DNA of 29,691 nt from JAZDFH01 sp043808035 (GCA_043808035.1 JAZDFH010000075.1:1-29691), one strand, 5' to 3'; positions 15,932 through 23,667 are shown, counted from the stretch's first letter. Made by a program: numbers and translations. The notes: generated by a model from the sequence alone, not told the origin.

Positions 15932-16504
15932 ATGAATATATCATTTGAGACATTAAAAATGACCTTTTTTATTTTTGTAGAAACGTACGGCGTGAAAGTT
16001 CTTATTATCCTTCTCCTTTTTTTATTTGGTAGATTTGGTTTAAAAAAGATTATCAAAAAAGTTACTCATGTGGTTTCTTCTGCGCGTAGTGCCGGTCAAA
16101 TCGCGATAGTGCGCCGTACAAAAACATTGGAAAGTATTGTATTGGCTGTTGGGAATATTTTGTTATATGGTATCGTATTTTTAATGGCCATAAATCTGTG
16201 TGGTGTGAACACAACTCCTATCCTTACCGGTGCCGGAATCATCGGTCTTGCGGTTGGATTTGGTTCACAGACACTCGTCAAAGATTTTGTATCGGGCTTA
16301 CTTATTTTAATAGAGAACCAATATAATATCGGTGATAGAATTAAAGTCGGTTCATTCGAAGGTGTTGTAGAAAAGATTACTGTTCGTTCCACTGTTTTGA
16401 AGGATGATAATGGAAATTTCTACTATCTTTCGAACGGAACAATAAACAATGTTATCAATTTTTCGCAAAATATCGAAAGTCAACAAAAAAACGAAAATGG
16501 CTAA
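15932..16504 (+). CDS. Short MscS-type mechanosensitive channel
   Basis: A 190-aa membrane protein of the MscS family, which releases solutes on hypo-osmotic shock. Hydrophobic helices lie near 20-37 and 70-92. The pore helix TM3 is GAGIIGLAVGFGSQTLVKDFVSGL (about 99-122), with the Gly/Ala packing pattern of the family. The beta domain follows (ENQYNIGDRIKVGSFEGVVEKITVRSTVLKDDNGNFYYLSNGTINNVINF). The chain then ends in a short polar tail, so the alpha/beta and barrel parts of the cytoplasmic cage are absent (E. coli MscS has 286 residues). A TATTAT box is close to the ATG and no Shine-Dalgarno is seen. It is transcribed divergently from the TrpR-like gene. Confidence 0.88.
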   Translation: MNISFETLKMTFFIFVETYGVKVLIILLLFLFGRFGLKKIIKKVTHVVSSARSAGQIAIVRRTKTLESIVLAVGNILLYGIVFLMAINLCGVNTTPILTGAGIIGLAVGFGSQTLVKDFVSGLLILIENQYNIGDRIKVGSFEGVVEKITVRSTVLKDDNGNFYYLSNGTINNVINFSQNIESQQKNENG

Positions 16505-16537
16505 ATACCCACTCAATGGATACTCATGGAAGATAAT

Positions 16538-16569
16538 GAAAAATAACTATCTAATGATAGTTATTTTTC
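16538..16569. terminator. Bidirectional terminator between mscS and rnpB
   Basis: A perfect 14-bp stem (16538-16551 with 16556-16569) has a 4-nt loop; A-rich and T-rich arms give T-tracts in both directions. It ends the MscS gene on + and RNase P RNA on -. Confidence 0.88.
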
Positions 16570-16574
16570 ATGTC

Positions 16575-16993
16575 TTTGCAATTCTATAAGCCGGATTCTG
16601 TACCACAATCAAAAGATCATGGCGATGACAATTTGTCTTGTCTTTTCGATTACTCTCAAGATCTATGCGGCACTCCCTTCGATAAACTCAGGGCTCGGCC
16701 TTGCACTCAAGTAAGGATTTTGCCGTTTCATTCTTCGACTTCACCAAAGGTAACCTTTGGTTTATACAAAGATTCACCCGTATACGGGTGCCTCATCCCT
16801 TTCGGAATCAGGCGTCACTGCTCGCACCTCTATCCGTAGACGAACGGACGACGGTCGTTAACCGTTACCCTTCTGCCTGCTGTGCCTTACGGCACAGCGA
16901 CGAGTGTCCGGACTTTCCTCTCCTCCATATTTCCATTATGAAAAGAACAGTTTTATTGTGTGAAAATAAGAGGAGCTGTCATCTAAATTGCTT
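16575..16993 (-). ncRNA. rnpB: RNase P RNA (bacterial type A-like)
   Basis: The catalytic RNA of RNase P, which matures tRNA 5' ends. On the minus strand the universal 5' core GAGGAAAGTCCGG is at about 16909-16921 and the 3' core ACAGAATCCGGCTTAT at about 16586-16601. The ends are supported by pairing: P1 joins GCAATTT (16985-16991) with GAATTGC (16578-16584), P2 joins GATGACA (16977-16983) with TGTCATC (16624-16630), and P3 is closed by CTCCTC/GAGGAG. A promoter ends 4-5 bp before P1 and a terminator follows P1. A + strand open frame over this region is the common false ORF antisense to rnpB. Confidence 0.95.
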
Positions 16994-16997
16994 TTAT

Positions 16998-17026
16998 AAA
17001 ATACCATAAATCGAAAAAAATGGCAA
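16998..17026 (-). promoter_or_regulatory. Promoter of rnpB
   Basis: On the minus strand, TTGCCA (17021-17026) and TATTTT (16998-17003) are 17 bp apart, placing the start at about 16991, the first bases of helix P1. A second possible promoter, TTGACA (17054-17059) with TATAGA (17032-17037), lies farther upstream. Confidence 0.6.
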
Positions 17027-17070
17027 GCCATTCTATAAGAATATGTGATTTTTTGTCAACCCGTCTATGA

Positions 17071-17099
17071 TTGTTCTCATTCTGTGGTGAAGGTACAAT
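17071..17099 (+). promoter_or_regulatory. Promoter of the tandem ATP-grasp operon
   Basis: TTGTTC (17071-17076) and TACAAT (17094-17099) are 17 bp apart, giving a leader of about 30 nt before the ATG at 17136. It overlaps the divergent rnpB upstream promoter region. Confidence 0.6.
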
Positions 17100-17135
17100 G
17101 TATTGCGTTAAGGTAAATAGATTGTTTGCACGTAT

Positions 17136-18425
17136 ATGGACAAAACCAAATTTAAAAAAGACATTATTTTATTTGTCGGTATGGTTTCTGATCACGTTAT
17201 CTCTGTTATACGGAAATATGGAGAGGAGACGCAACAAACGTTTCGTATCGGTTTACTGTACGACACCGCGACCCATGCGGCTGAAAAAGCAATGCCGCGA
17301 AATCAGGACATCGATATTGTACTTTCATGTGATGCTCGTTCTCCAGAGTCAATCGCCTTGATATTAGAACCATATCAAAAAAAGCTTTTATCAGTAACTA
17401 TTAGGAATGAGCAAGACCTCGTATTGCTAAAAAAAATTCGGCCGTATATTAAATACGCGAAACTTCCTACAATAGAATCATTAACATGGTCTACTGATAG
17501 AATATTAATGCGTAAGAAATTACAAAACTATAATCGCAGTTTGATACCAAGATATATTATTGTTACCGAAATAAATAGCAAAGTGTTAGATGAAATAGAT
17601 GGGAAAATCACCTTCCCTGTTGTAGTCAAACCGTCGAGCCCGACGTCCGGCGGTATTTTAATGAATATCTGTTATTACCGAGAAGAGCTTGAAAAAGTTC
17701 TTACTACCGTTTTAAAGAAAGTAAAACATTTAAATGGAACAATGATTTCCGATAAAAAACCCGAGGTTATTGTCGAGGAGTTTATCGAAGGAGACAGTTA
17801 TTCGTTTGATGCGTATATATCACCGAGAGGGAAAATTCATTTATGTCCGTTAATCGAAATTAAAACAGGGAGATCAATGGGATTTGACGATTTTTTCAGT
17901 TATATGCAAATTACTGCCCCAAATCTTCCTAGTATAGATATAGAAAACGCACAGGATATAGCGACTCATGCATTAAAAACGCTCTCACTAACGAGTACCA
18001 GCGCACACGTAGAATTGATAAAAACAGAAACTGATTGGAAAATTGTGAGTATAGGACCAAAAATGAGCGGCTGGCGGAATGATTTATATGCTCTATCGTA
18101 CGGTATTAATCATATTATAAACGACATACTCATACGAATTCCTCAAAAACTGGTATTTTCAAAACGCGTGAAACAACATACCGCAGTTTTGCGTTTTTAT
18201 GCAAAACATGAAGGTAAACTGACAAAGTTGAATGGCATTAAAAAGATACAAGAATTGGAATCATTTTGCCGCATTCGTGTACGTAAACAGATCGGCGATA
18301 TATGTCGTTTTGCAAAGAATGGCGCTACCCCCGTTTTTGATATAACACTCTCCAATAAAGACAGATCAAAACTCCTTGCCGATATCCGTCGTATTGAAAA
18401 AATAGTGGAAATCGTAACAGAGTAA
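17136..18425 (+). CDS. ATP-grasp ligase-like protein, copy 1 (divergent active site)
   Basis: The first of three tandem paralogs (429 aa). The layout is an N-terminal Rossmann-like pre-ATP-grasp domain (about 1-115), a central ATP-grasp domain (FPVVVKPSSPTSGGILMN, VEEFIEGDSYSFDAYI) and a C-terminal domain of about 90 residues (AVLRFYAKHEGKLTKLNGIKKIQEL...) like the LAL_C2 domain of L-amino-acid ligases such as BacD. That class joins an amino acid carboxylate to an amine through an acyl-phosphate. Copies 2 and 3 read VIELGPR at the predicted metal site; this copy reads IVSIGPK, with Ser305 for Glu and Lys309 for Arg. It may be catalytically weak or have a structural or regulatory role. The gene leads the operon, with copy 2 starting 8 bp after its stop. 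No Shine-Dalgarno is seen. Confidence 0.83.
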   Translation: MDKTKFKKDIILFVGMVSDHVISVIRKYGEETQQTFRIGLLYDTATHAAEKAMPRNQDIDIVLSCDARSPESIALILEPYQKKLLSVTIRNEQDLVLLKKIRPYIKYAKLPTIESLTWSTDRILMRKKLQNYNRSLIPRYIIVTEINSKVLDEIDGKITFPVVVKPSSPTSGGILMNICYYREELEKVLTTVLKKVKHLNGTMISDKKPEVIVEEFIEGDSYSFDAYISPRGKIHLCPLIEIKTGRSMGFDDFFSYMQITAPNLPSIDIENAQDIATHALKTLSLTSTSAHVELIKTETDWKIVSIGPKMSGWRNDLYALSYGINHIINDILIRIPQKLVFSKRVKQHTAVLRFYAKHEGKLTKLNGIKKIQELESFCRIRVRKQIGDICRFAKNGATPVFDITLSNKDRSKLLADIRRIEKIVEIVTE

Positions 18426-18433
18426 AATGTACT

Positions 18434-19696
18434 ATGACTAAAAATATTATTCTGTATGTCGGAACACCGCCGAAAGAAAACGATGCGATTCGAGCCTACG
18501 AAAAACAATCAAACCGTTCTTTTCGCGTTGCCTTACTCTATGATAATAAAAAATCAAAAAGACAAAATATTAAACCCCAAAATTTTGATATTTGTATTCC
18601 ATGTAACTTCAATAGTATCCGTTCCATTACAAAAGCACTTATCCCTTATCAAGATGATCTGATGGTTATCACCGGTATCGGAGAAAAAAGTATGCCATAT
18701 TTACAAAAAGTGATTCCCTATGTCCCCTATCTTCGTACACCAACTTCGGAGTCTCTCGGATGGTCAACAAGTAAAATCTTAATGAGAGAACATCTTCAAG
18801 CATACGACACAACCCTTACACCTGAATTCATGGTTGTTCGTGATATAACTGATAAAACGATTGCGGATATCAAAAATGTCGTTGGTTTCCCTTTAGTGAT
18901 TAAGCCTACAGGTCTTGCTGAAAGTTTATTGGTAAGTATCTGCTATCATGAAGAAGAGTTGGAGCATATATTAAAAAAGACTTTTAAAAAGATTAAAGCA
19001 GTCTATAAGGCTGTGAGCGGTCGAGGAGAACCAACTGTTTTAGTTGAACAGTTTATGGAAGGAAAAATGTATTCGATTGATGGATATGTAAATTCTCGTG
19101 GTGCAACATTTTTTTGCCCTATGGTATATGTAAAGACAGGCCGTTCAATCGGTTTTGATGATTTTTTTGGGTATCAGCAAATGACACCGACAATACTCAC
19201 TAAAGAAAGCATTGATGCGGCACAAGGAATTTCTAAAAAAGCAATCAAAGCGTTGTGCCTGCGAAGTACCACCGTACATATTGAATTAATGAAAACATCG
19301 AATGGCTGGAAGGTCATTGAGCTAGGACCGCGCAAAGGAGGATTTCGGCATCAAATGTATAGCCTCTCTTATAATATTAATCATACGATGAATGATATTC
19401 TAATTCGTATACCGGAGAAACCAATTATCCCTAAAAAGATAAAAGGATATACGGCTGCGATGAAATTTTTTGCGAAGAAAGAAGGGAAGCTCATTAAATT
19501 AACAGGTCTCAAAAAAGCTGAAGAACTGAAATCTTTTTATAGTCTTAAAATTAGCAAAAAGCTTGGTGAACAATGCAGGTATGCGAAACATGGCGGACGG
19601 AGCGTTTTTAATATCATTCTGTTTAATCCCGATCGTTCAAAACTCCTTGCCGATATCCATCGTTTGGAACAGATGATTAAGATAGAAACTGATTAA
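18434..19696 (+). CDS. ATP-grasp L-amino-acid-ligase-like protein, copy 2
   Basis: A 420-aa paralog with all expected motifs. The N-terminus is MTKNIILYVG, and ATP-binding strands FPLVIKPTGLAESLLVSICY and VLVEQFMEGKMYSIDGYV follow. The metal-site segment is VHIELMKTSNGWKVIELGPRKGGFRH, with Glu296 and the following arginine intact. The last 90 residues are LAL_C2-like (AAMKFFAKKEGKLIKLTGL...RSKLLADIHRLEQ). Amide-bond formation between amino-acid-like substrates is the family role; substrates are unknown. Two DNA stretches (68 and 38 bp) are identical to copy 3 although most of the gene has diverged. The intergenic gaps of 8 and 15 bp indicate one transcript for all three. Confidence 0.85.
   Translation: MTKNIILYVGTPPKENDAIRAYEKQSNRSFRVALLYDNKKSKRQNIKPQNFDICIPCNFNSIRSITKALIPYQDDLMVITGIGEKSMPYLQKVIPYVPYLRTPTSESLGWSTSKILMREHLQAYDTTLTPEFMVVRDITDKTIADIKNVVGFPLVIKPTGLAESLLVSICYHEEELEHILKKTFKKIKAVYKAVSGRGEPTVLVEQFMEGKMYSIDGYVNSRGATFFCPMVYVKTGRSIGFDDFFGYQQMTPTILTKESIDAAQGISKKAIKALCLRSTTVHIELMKTSNGWKVIELGPRKGGFRHQMYSLSYNINHTMNDILIRIPEKPIIPKKIKGYTAAMKFFAKKEGKLIKLTGLKKAEELKSFYSLKISKKLGEQCRYAKHGGRSVFNIILFNPDRSKLLADIHRLEQMIKIETD
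19019..19086 (+). repeat. 68-bp identical patch, copy 2
   Basis: Base-for-base identical to 20291-20358 in copy 3, starting GGTCGAGGAG and ending GATGGATA. It encodes RGEPTVLVEQFMEGKMYSIDG. Synonymous sites are unchanged, unlike the flanking DNA. Confidence 0.9.
19391..19428 (+). repeat. 38-bp identical patch, copy 2
   Basis: Identical to 20663-20700 in copy 3 (AATGATATTC to CCAATTAT), encoding NDILIRIPEKPII. Flanking codons differ. Confidence 0.88.
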
Positions 19697-19711
19697 CGCA
19701 ATAAGGTGTTC

Positions 19712-20968
19712 ATGGTTAAAAATATTATTTTATTTGTTGGGAATTTCCCGAAAGAAATAGATTCTGTGCGAGCATATATGGCAGAGACTCATCGTGATTT
19801 TCGTCTCGCGCTATTGCATAGGAAATATAAAGTGCAAAACTATCCTAAGGGAAAATTAGATATTATTTTAACATGTGATCTTAACTCTCCTGACGATATT
19901 ACAAAAACATTATTACCATATCAAAATGAATTATTTGTAATAACATGTGCCGATGAAAAAAGTGTACAATACTTAAAAAAAATTATCTCATACGTCCCCT
20001 ATCTAAACACACCCACATCAGAATCTCTTGAATGGGCAACGAACAAAATTACTATGAGAGAAAAATTGTCGATATACGACAAAACGATTACTCCAAATTA
20101 TAGTATAGTTTGTGATACGACCAAGAAGACAATTAAAGGAATTATAGAAAAGGTAGGTTTTCCGTTACTCATCAAGCCAAGCGGTTTAGCAAGTAGCATG
20201 CTTGTTAATCTTTGTTATCATGAAGAGGAGCTGGAACAAAACCTGAAGATGACTTTTCGAAAAATTCGTTCATTATATAAGAAAGTTGATGGTCGAGGAG
20301 AACCAACTGTTTTAGTTGAACAGTTTATGGAAGGAAAAATGTATTCGATTGATGGATACATTGATGGAAATGGCGAAATCTATCTTTGTCCATTAGTACG
20401 GGTCAAGACAGGCCGTTCATGCGGATTTGATGACTTTTTTGGATATGAGCGTATAACACCAACATTGTTACAAGAAGAAACTATGCAGGCGGCAGAGGAA
20501 ACAGCAAAAAAGGCGATCTATGCACTTGGTCTGCGCAATACCAGCGCTCATATTGAGCTGATGCACACTCCTCAAGGTTGGAAAGTTATTGAACTAGGGC
20601 CACGGATCGGCGGATATCGGCATAAAATGTATAGTCTATCGTATGGTATCAATCATGCGGTTAATGATATTCTAATTCGTATACCGGAGAAACCAATTAT
20701 TCCTAAAAAAGTAAATGGTTATACCGCGACACTTATGTTTTTTGCAAAAAAAGAAGGGAAACTACTTAAATTGAATGGAATAAAAAAGATTCAAGAATTA
20801 TTATCGTTTGTTGAAATAATCATAAATAAAAAAGTTGGAGATATGTGCCGTTTTGCAAAAAACGGTGGGAGTTTCGTGGTGACGGTTACGCTTTTTAATG
20901 AAAATCGTTCAAAATTACTTGCCGACATTCGTCGTCTTGAACAAACGATTGTTATTGAAACAGCATAG
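19712..20968 (+). CDS. ATP-grasp L-amino-acid-ligase-like protein, copy 3
   Basis: The third paralog (418 aa), with intact motifs: FPLLIKPSGLASSMLVNLCY, VLVEQFMEGKMYSIDGYI, AHIELMHTPQGWKVIELGPRIGGYRH (Glu294) and a LAL_C2-like C-terminal domain (ATLMFFAKKEGKLLKLNGIKKIQEL). The start is ATG 19712, which aligns the N-terminus MVKNIILFVG with copy 2. An in-frame GTG at 19706 is less likely, and AAGG at 19703-19706 could serve as a weak ribosome site 5 nt upstream. It ends the three-gene run; the strong hairpin after it is oriented for the opposite strand but may also stop this transcript. Three related ligases in a row suggest stepwise assembly of a peptide-like compound or different substrate choices; this is inference. 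Confidence 0.85.
   Translation: MVKNIILFVGNFPKEIDSVRAYMAETHRDFRLALLHRKYKVQNYPKGKLDIILTCDLNSPDDITKTLLPYQNELFVITCADEKSVQYLKKIISYVPYLNTPTSESLEWATNKITMREKLSIYDKTITPNYSIVCDTTKKTIKGIIEKVGFPLLIKPSGLASSMLVNLCYHEEELEQNLKMTFRKIRSLYKKVDGRGEPTVLVEQFMEGKMYSIDGYIDGNGEIYLCPLVRVKTGRSCGFDDFFGYERITPTLLQEETMQAAEETAKKAIYALGLRNTSAHIELMHTPQGWKVIELGPRIGGYRHKMYSLSYGINHAVNDILIRIPEKPIIPKKVNGYTATLMFFAKKEGKLLKLNGIKKIQELLSFVEIIINKKVGDMCRFAKNGGSFVVTVTLFNENRSKLLADIRRLEQTIVIETA
20291..20358 (+). repeat. 68-bp identical patch, copy 3
   Basis: Partner of 19019-19086; identical over all 68 bases. Confidence 0.9.
20663..20700 (+). repeat. 38-bp identical patch, copy 3
   Basis: Partner of 19391-19428; identical over all 38 bases. 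Confidence 0.88.
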
Positions 20969-20977
20969 CTCGTATTT

Positions 20978-21015
20978 AAAAAAGTAAGGGGAGGTCTACG
21001 CAATGAGCCTCCCCT
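20978..21015 (-). terminator. Terminator of the alpha/beta hydrolase gene
   Basis: AGGGGAGG (20987-20994) pairs with CCTCCCCT (21008-21015) around a 13-nt loop. On the minus strand the stem is followed by TACTTTTTT, so it ends the hydrolase transcript. The + strand ATP-grasp run also ends here. Confidence 0.85.
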
Positions 21016-21037
21016 GTCAGAAATGTTGAGATGTATT

Positions 21038-21817
21038 TTAGGTGAAGGATGTCTTTCCATTCATCCATAAATATAAGTATTCGGCTACTTCTTTCCATCC
21101 TTTCTCTCCGATAATCCAATGAGCGTGTCCATGAAATTCTTTGTATGCTGCACCATAATGTTGTGCTATTTCCTTCACTACTGATGCAGGGGTTATTCTA
21201 TCTTTTTCTGCTCCTATCACCAATACGGGACATGGAATTTCTTTTGCTTCAATCCAGGACGCTTTCCCTGCATCGAAGAAAGAAAAACCGATTTCACTCG
21301 CTGCGCGGCCTGATTCATACACAAACTTTTCAAAAACTTCTCTTTGCTCGTCAGGTGACAACTCATGCAACATTGCATACACTGCTTCTCCAAAAGTCGG
21401 TTTACATGGCCTTTCCCAGAAGTTCAATCGGAAGAAACTACTAGAAAAACTTCTCACTACAGACCATCGGAAGGCAAAAACGTCGTGCGGTGGTGCGGGT
21501 GTAATCAATATCGCTTCTTTCGCAAGACCTTTACTCGCCAAAATAAGAGCTAATAGACCTCCCATTGAGTGTCCCATAATTATTGGCGGTTCTTGCAATG
21601 CGCGAATTTGTTGCTCCAGATGTTCAACATAATCTCGCAAACTGATTTTTCCTACATCTATTAATGCCTTTCTATTCGCTTCTTTTTCGTGCAACAATAA
21701 AGTTGGCACGATACAATGATATCCATTGGACTCGAAAAACGTTTTATACTTTTCCCAGTACCACGGTCCTCCCCACATTCCATGGATCATGAAGATCACT
21801 TTACTATTATTTGGCAT
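21038..21817 (-). CDS. Alpha/beta hydrolase
   Basis: A 259-aa cytoplasmic hydrolase of the lysophospholipase/esterase-like alpha/beta fold. Motifs are IHGMWGGPWYWEKY (oxyanion-loop region), nucleophile elbow GHSMGG with catalytic Ser near 100, the acid in VIGAEKDRITP and catalytic His in HGHAHWI near the C-terminus. The cap between strands is rich in Phe and Arg. The substrate is unknown; an ester or amide is possible. The start is marked by GGAGG 9 nt before the ATG, one of only three clear Shine-Dalgarno sites in the window. It converges on the ATP-grasp operon and diverges from the response regulator. There is no signal peptide. Confidence 0.88.
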   Translation of the reverse strand: MPNNSKVIFMIHGMWGGPWYWEKYKTFFESNGYHCIVPTLLLHEKEANRKALIDVGKISLRDYVEHLEQQIRALQEPPIIMGHSMGGLLALILASKGLAKEAILITPAPPHDVFAFRWSVVRSFSSSFFRLNFWERPCKPTFGEAVYAMLHELSPDEQREVFEKFVYESGRAASEIGFSFFDAGKASWIEAKEIPCPVLVIGAEKDRITPASVVKEIAQHYGAAYKEFHGHAHWIIGEKGWKEVAEYLYLWMNGKTSFT

Positions 21818-21894
21818 AAGAATACGCCTCCTTTCTTAATTTATTAAGGTCCTTTAATAACACAAAGAACTTATATGTATATATTCTCAATAAG

Positions 21895-21923
21895 TTGACA
21901 GGTTTGTCAAATGGTTTTACTCT
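21895..21923 (+). promoter_or_regulatory. Promoter with inverted repeat, response regulator gene
   Basis: TTGACA (21895-21900) and TACTCT (21918-21923) are exactly 17 bp apart. The -35 is the left arm of an inverted repeat TTGACA-4 nt-TGTCAA (21895-21910), which could be an operator. The transcript would have a leader of about 55 nt ending in a good Shine-Dalgarno. Confidence 0.65.
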
Positions 21924-21985
21924 GTGAGCAGTTCTTACAATACCTTTTTTTATTAATTAACCTTAATGTCAAGGAGGGTCATATC

Positions 21986-22378
21986 ATGAGAAAACGTATT
22001 TATACGGTGTTATGTGTCGATGATACGGAAAGCATTCGGACCGGGATAGAGAAAATACTCAACAAGATGGGACATATTTGTGTTGCTGTCGACGGTCCAC
22101 GGAAAGCGATTACAACGCTGAAAGAAGAGAAAGGTTTAAAATTTGATGTTTTGCTTAGTGACATTGAATTACCAGAAATGAATGGTATTCAGTTGATAAA
22201 AATCGTACAAGCACATGACCCTACTATCAAGGTTATTGTCATGTCTGCCAATCCACTTGAAAAGATTCTTGCCCGATTTCGGTGTGGAGATTTAATTTCT
22301 GCACGTAACTTCCTTTTTAAACCGTTTGAGCCTGATGCCCTTCTGCATACAATCGAGGACAATGTCGCCGTTCATTAG
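21986..22378 (+). CDS. Stand-alone response regulator receiver (CheY-like)
   Basis: A 130-aa single receiver domain with no output domain. The acidic pair is Asp12/Asp13 (LCVDDTES), the phospho-acceptor is Asp59 (LLSDIELPEMNG), the switch serine is Ser87 (VMSANP) and the conserved lysine is Lys112 (LFKPF). All residues for phosphorylation are present. Signal output must be through protein contact, as for CheY or Spo0F. No histidine kinase gene is in the window. ATG 21986 was chosen because AAGGAGGG (21971-21978) lies 7 nt upstream; the open frame extends to 21911 but has no site there. It has its own promoter and terminator, hence is monocistronic. Confidence 0.93.
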   Translation: MRKRIYTVLCVDDTESIRTGIEKILNKMGHICVAVDGPRKAITTLKEEKGLKFDVLLSDIELPEMNGIQLIKIVQAHDPTIKVIVMSANPLEKILARFRCGDLISARNFLFKPFEPDALLHTIEDNVAVH

Positions 22379-22401
22379 ATAACGTATTGTACCAATCATG
22401 G

Positions 22402-22436
22402 GGAGCTAACTTGTAATACAGGTTAGCTCCTTTTTT
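22402..22436 (+). terminator. Intrinsic terminator of the response regulator gene
   Basis: GGAGCTAAC and GTTAGCTCC form a perfect 9-bp stem with an 11-nt loop, followed by TTTTTT. The hairpin also spans the last codons of the converging APH-like gene, so the two transcripts overlap here. Confidence 0.92.
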
Positions 22437-23350
22437 CTTTTTTGATATTCCTCATAGAGCCTTTTCCATATATTCCATCCACGAGCATAACTTGCAATAC
22501 TTGCCCAATAGTGCAAATACATATTCAAGACCATAAATCGATGTTTTTCTTCATCGGTGAGTCTTATCGCTTCGTATCCTTTCAGAACTCCATCCATGAA
22601 TGGTTGATGGTTCCATACCAATTGAGAAAATGCGAGATCATAGAGCGGATCACCTCCAACAAGTTCGTTTGGGTCAATGATGCGATAATTAGTAATTTCA
22701 TTTTGCTTGTTATATTGGACAAGAAAATTATTCCCTCCCGGATCACTGTGAATGAGTCGAGGGGTATCGACGTAGCGATACTTGTCAGTCAAAATTTTTT
22801 CTAAGAAGATATCTTCTCCGTTTGAAAATGAAGCATGGATGGTATCAACCTCTTTTTTTACTTCTAAAATACGATGTAACAAAATATGTGCCCAATCGTT
22901 ATGATTGTCAAAGGTATTTGCATAACTTATTTTTCCAAAATTTTCTACTGGTATAGCATGAATTTTTCGCAATTCCTTGCCGAACAATGCGCCTGCTTCG
23001 TACTTTTTACTGTCAGACAATTCATTTGCTCGTATGCCGTCGAAATATTCCAAAATACAATAGTCATAGGGAATTTCTTTTTTAGAAAAATCATAAGAGA
23101 TGACACGAGGGACTCTTATATTATGCACTGCTGCACGTTTTAAAAAGAAAATTTCGGATGGTAGATCGTCCTGAAAAGATATTTTAATAATATGTATTCC
23201 AAAAGATGTTTTAACTTTAAAAATTTCACTCGTATATCCCCCTCCCATTCGTTGAGGCACATCATTACAACCATACGGAACGATTATTTTTTTGATATAT
23301 GAGAGAATGTCACCGTGACATTCAGATTGATTATTGGGACAAATCGTCAT
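22406..23350 (-). CDS. Aminoglycoside-phosphotransferase-fold kinase
   Basis: A 314-aa protein of the APH/choline-kinase superfamily, which transfers phosphate from ATP to a hydroxyl on a small molecule. The glycine-rich GGGYTSEIFKV (36-46) is followed by the ATP lysine in HIIKIS, the hinge CILEYFDG and the catalytic HSDPGGNN (His201, Asp203, Asn208). Asp226 in IIDPNELVGGDPLYDLA is the metal ligand. The C-terminal part is helical and aromatic (YLHYWASIASYARGWNIW). The substrate is not predictable; a house-keeping sugar or choline-like substrate is as likely as an antibiotic. Its start overlaps the end of the MazG-like gene by 20 bp, implying coupled translation. The last codons lie in the terminator hairpin. 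Confidence 0.88.
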   Translation of the reverse strand: MTICPNNQSECHGDILSYIKKIIVPYGCNDVPQRMGGGYTSEIFKVKTSFGIHIIKISFQDDLPSEIFFLKRAAVHNIRVPRVISYDFSKKEIPYDYCILEYFDGIRANELSDSKKYEAGALFGKELRKIHAIPVENFGKISYANTFDNHNDWAHILLHRILEVKKEVDTIHASFSNGEDIFLEKILTDKYRYVDTPRLIHSDPGGNNFLVQYNKQNEITNYRIIDPNELVGGDPLYDLAFSQLVWNHQPFMDGVLKGYEAIRLTDEEKHRFMVLNMYLHYWASIASYARGWNIWKRLYEEYQKRKKELTCITS

Positions 23351-23657
23351 TTCCTTTCATCTCTCTTTTTACATCGATACGATCTTTATATTTTGAGAGT
23401 GTCTGGTCAAGAATGAAGCCCAAATCAATGTCAAACTTATTTGCGATAATAATTAATGAGAAAAGAGCATCACCTATTTCCGAGTCTAATTCTTTATGAT
23501 ACTCTAGGAACTCATTTTTCCCATAATTGCTCATTTTGATGATTTCTTTCGAAATTTCACCAACGGAAGAGACAAGTTCAAGAGCTTGATATTCTGGCGC
23601 ATAATGTAAATTATGCTGTGATATAAATTCTGACACTTCTCTTTGTATATTCTTCAT
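23331..23657 (-). CDS. MazG-like nucleotide pyrophosphohydrolase
   Basis: A 108-aa all-helical protein of the MazG/dUTPase-like group, which hydrolyses noncanonical or excess NTPs to NMP and pyrophosphate. The magnesium-binding pattern is visible as ALELVSSVGEISKEII (Glu27, Glu34, Glu38) and ELDSEIGDALFSLIIIANKFDIDL (Glu60 and Asp63, the ExxD motif). The tail TLSKYKDR is typical. A single short MazG domain suggests a dimer or tetramer. It lies 10 bp after the DUF3298 gene and overlaps the APH-like gene. Confidence 0.87.
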   Translation of the reverse strand: MKNIQREVSEFISQHNLHYAPEYQALELVSSVGEISKEIIKMSNYGKNEFLEYHKELDSEIGDALFSLIIIANKFDIDLGFILDQTLSKYKDRIDVKREMKGNDDLSQ

Positions 23658-23667
23658 ACTGTAATAA

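Noticed and set aside
16570..17009. Open frames on the + strand (89 and 102 aa)
   Set aside because: They lie antisense to RNase P RNA, whose cores, P1/P2/P3 pairings, promoter and terminator all agree; this is a frequent false gene call.
17019..17032. AATGGC-TT-GCCATT with T-run as a terminator on the minus strand
   Set aside because: The loop would be only 2 nt and it lies within the rnpB promoter region; more likely incidental.
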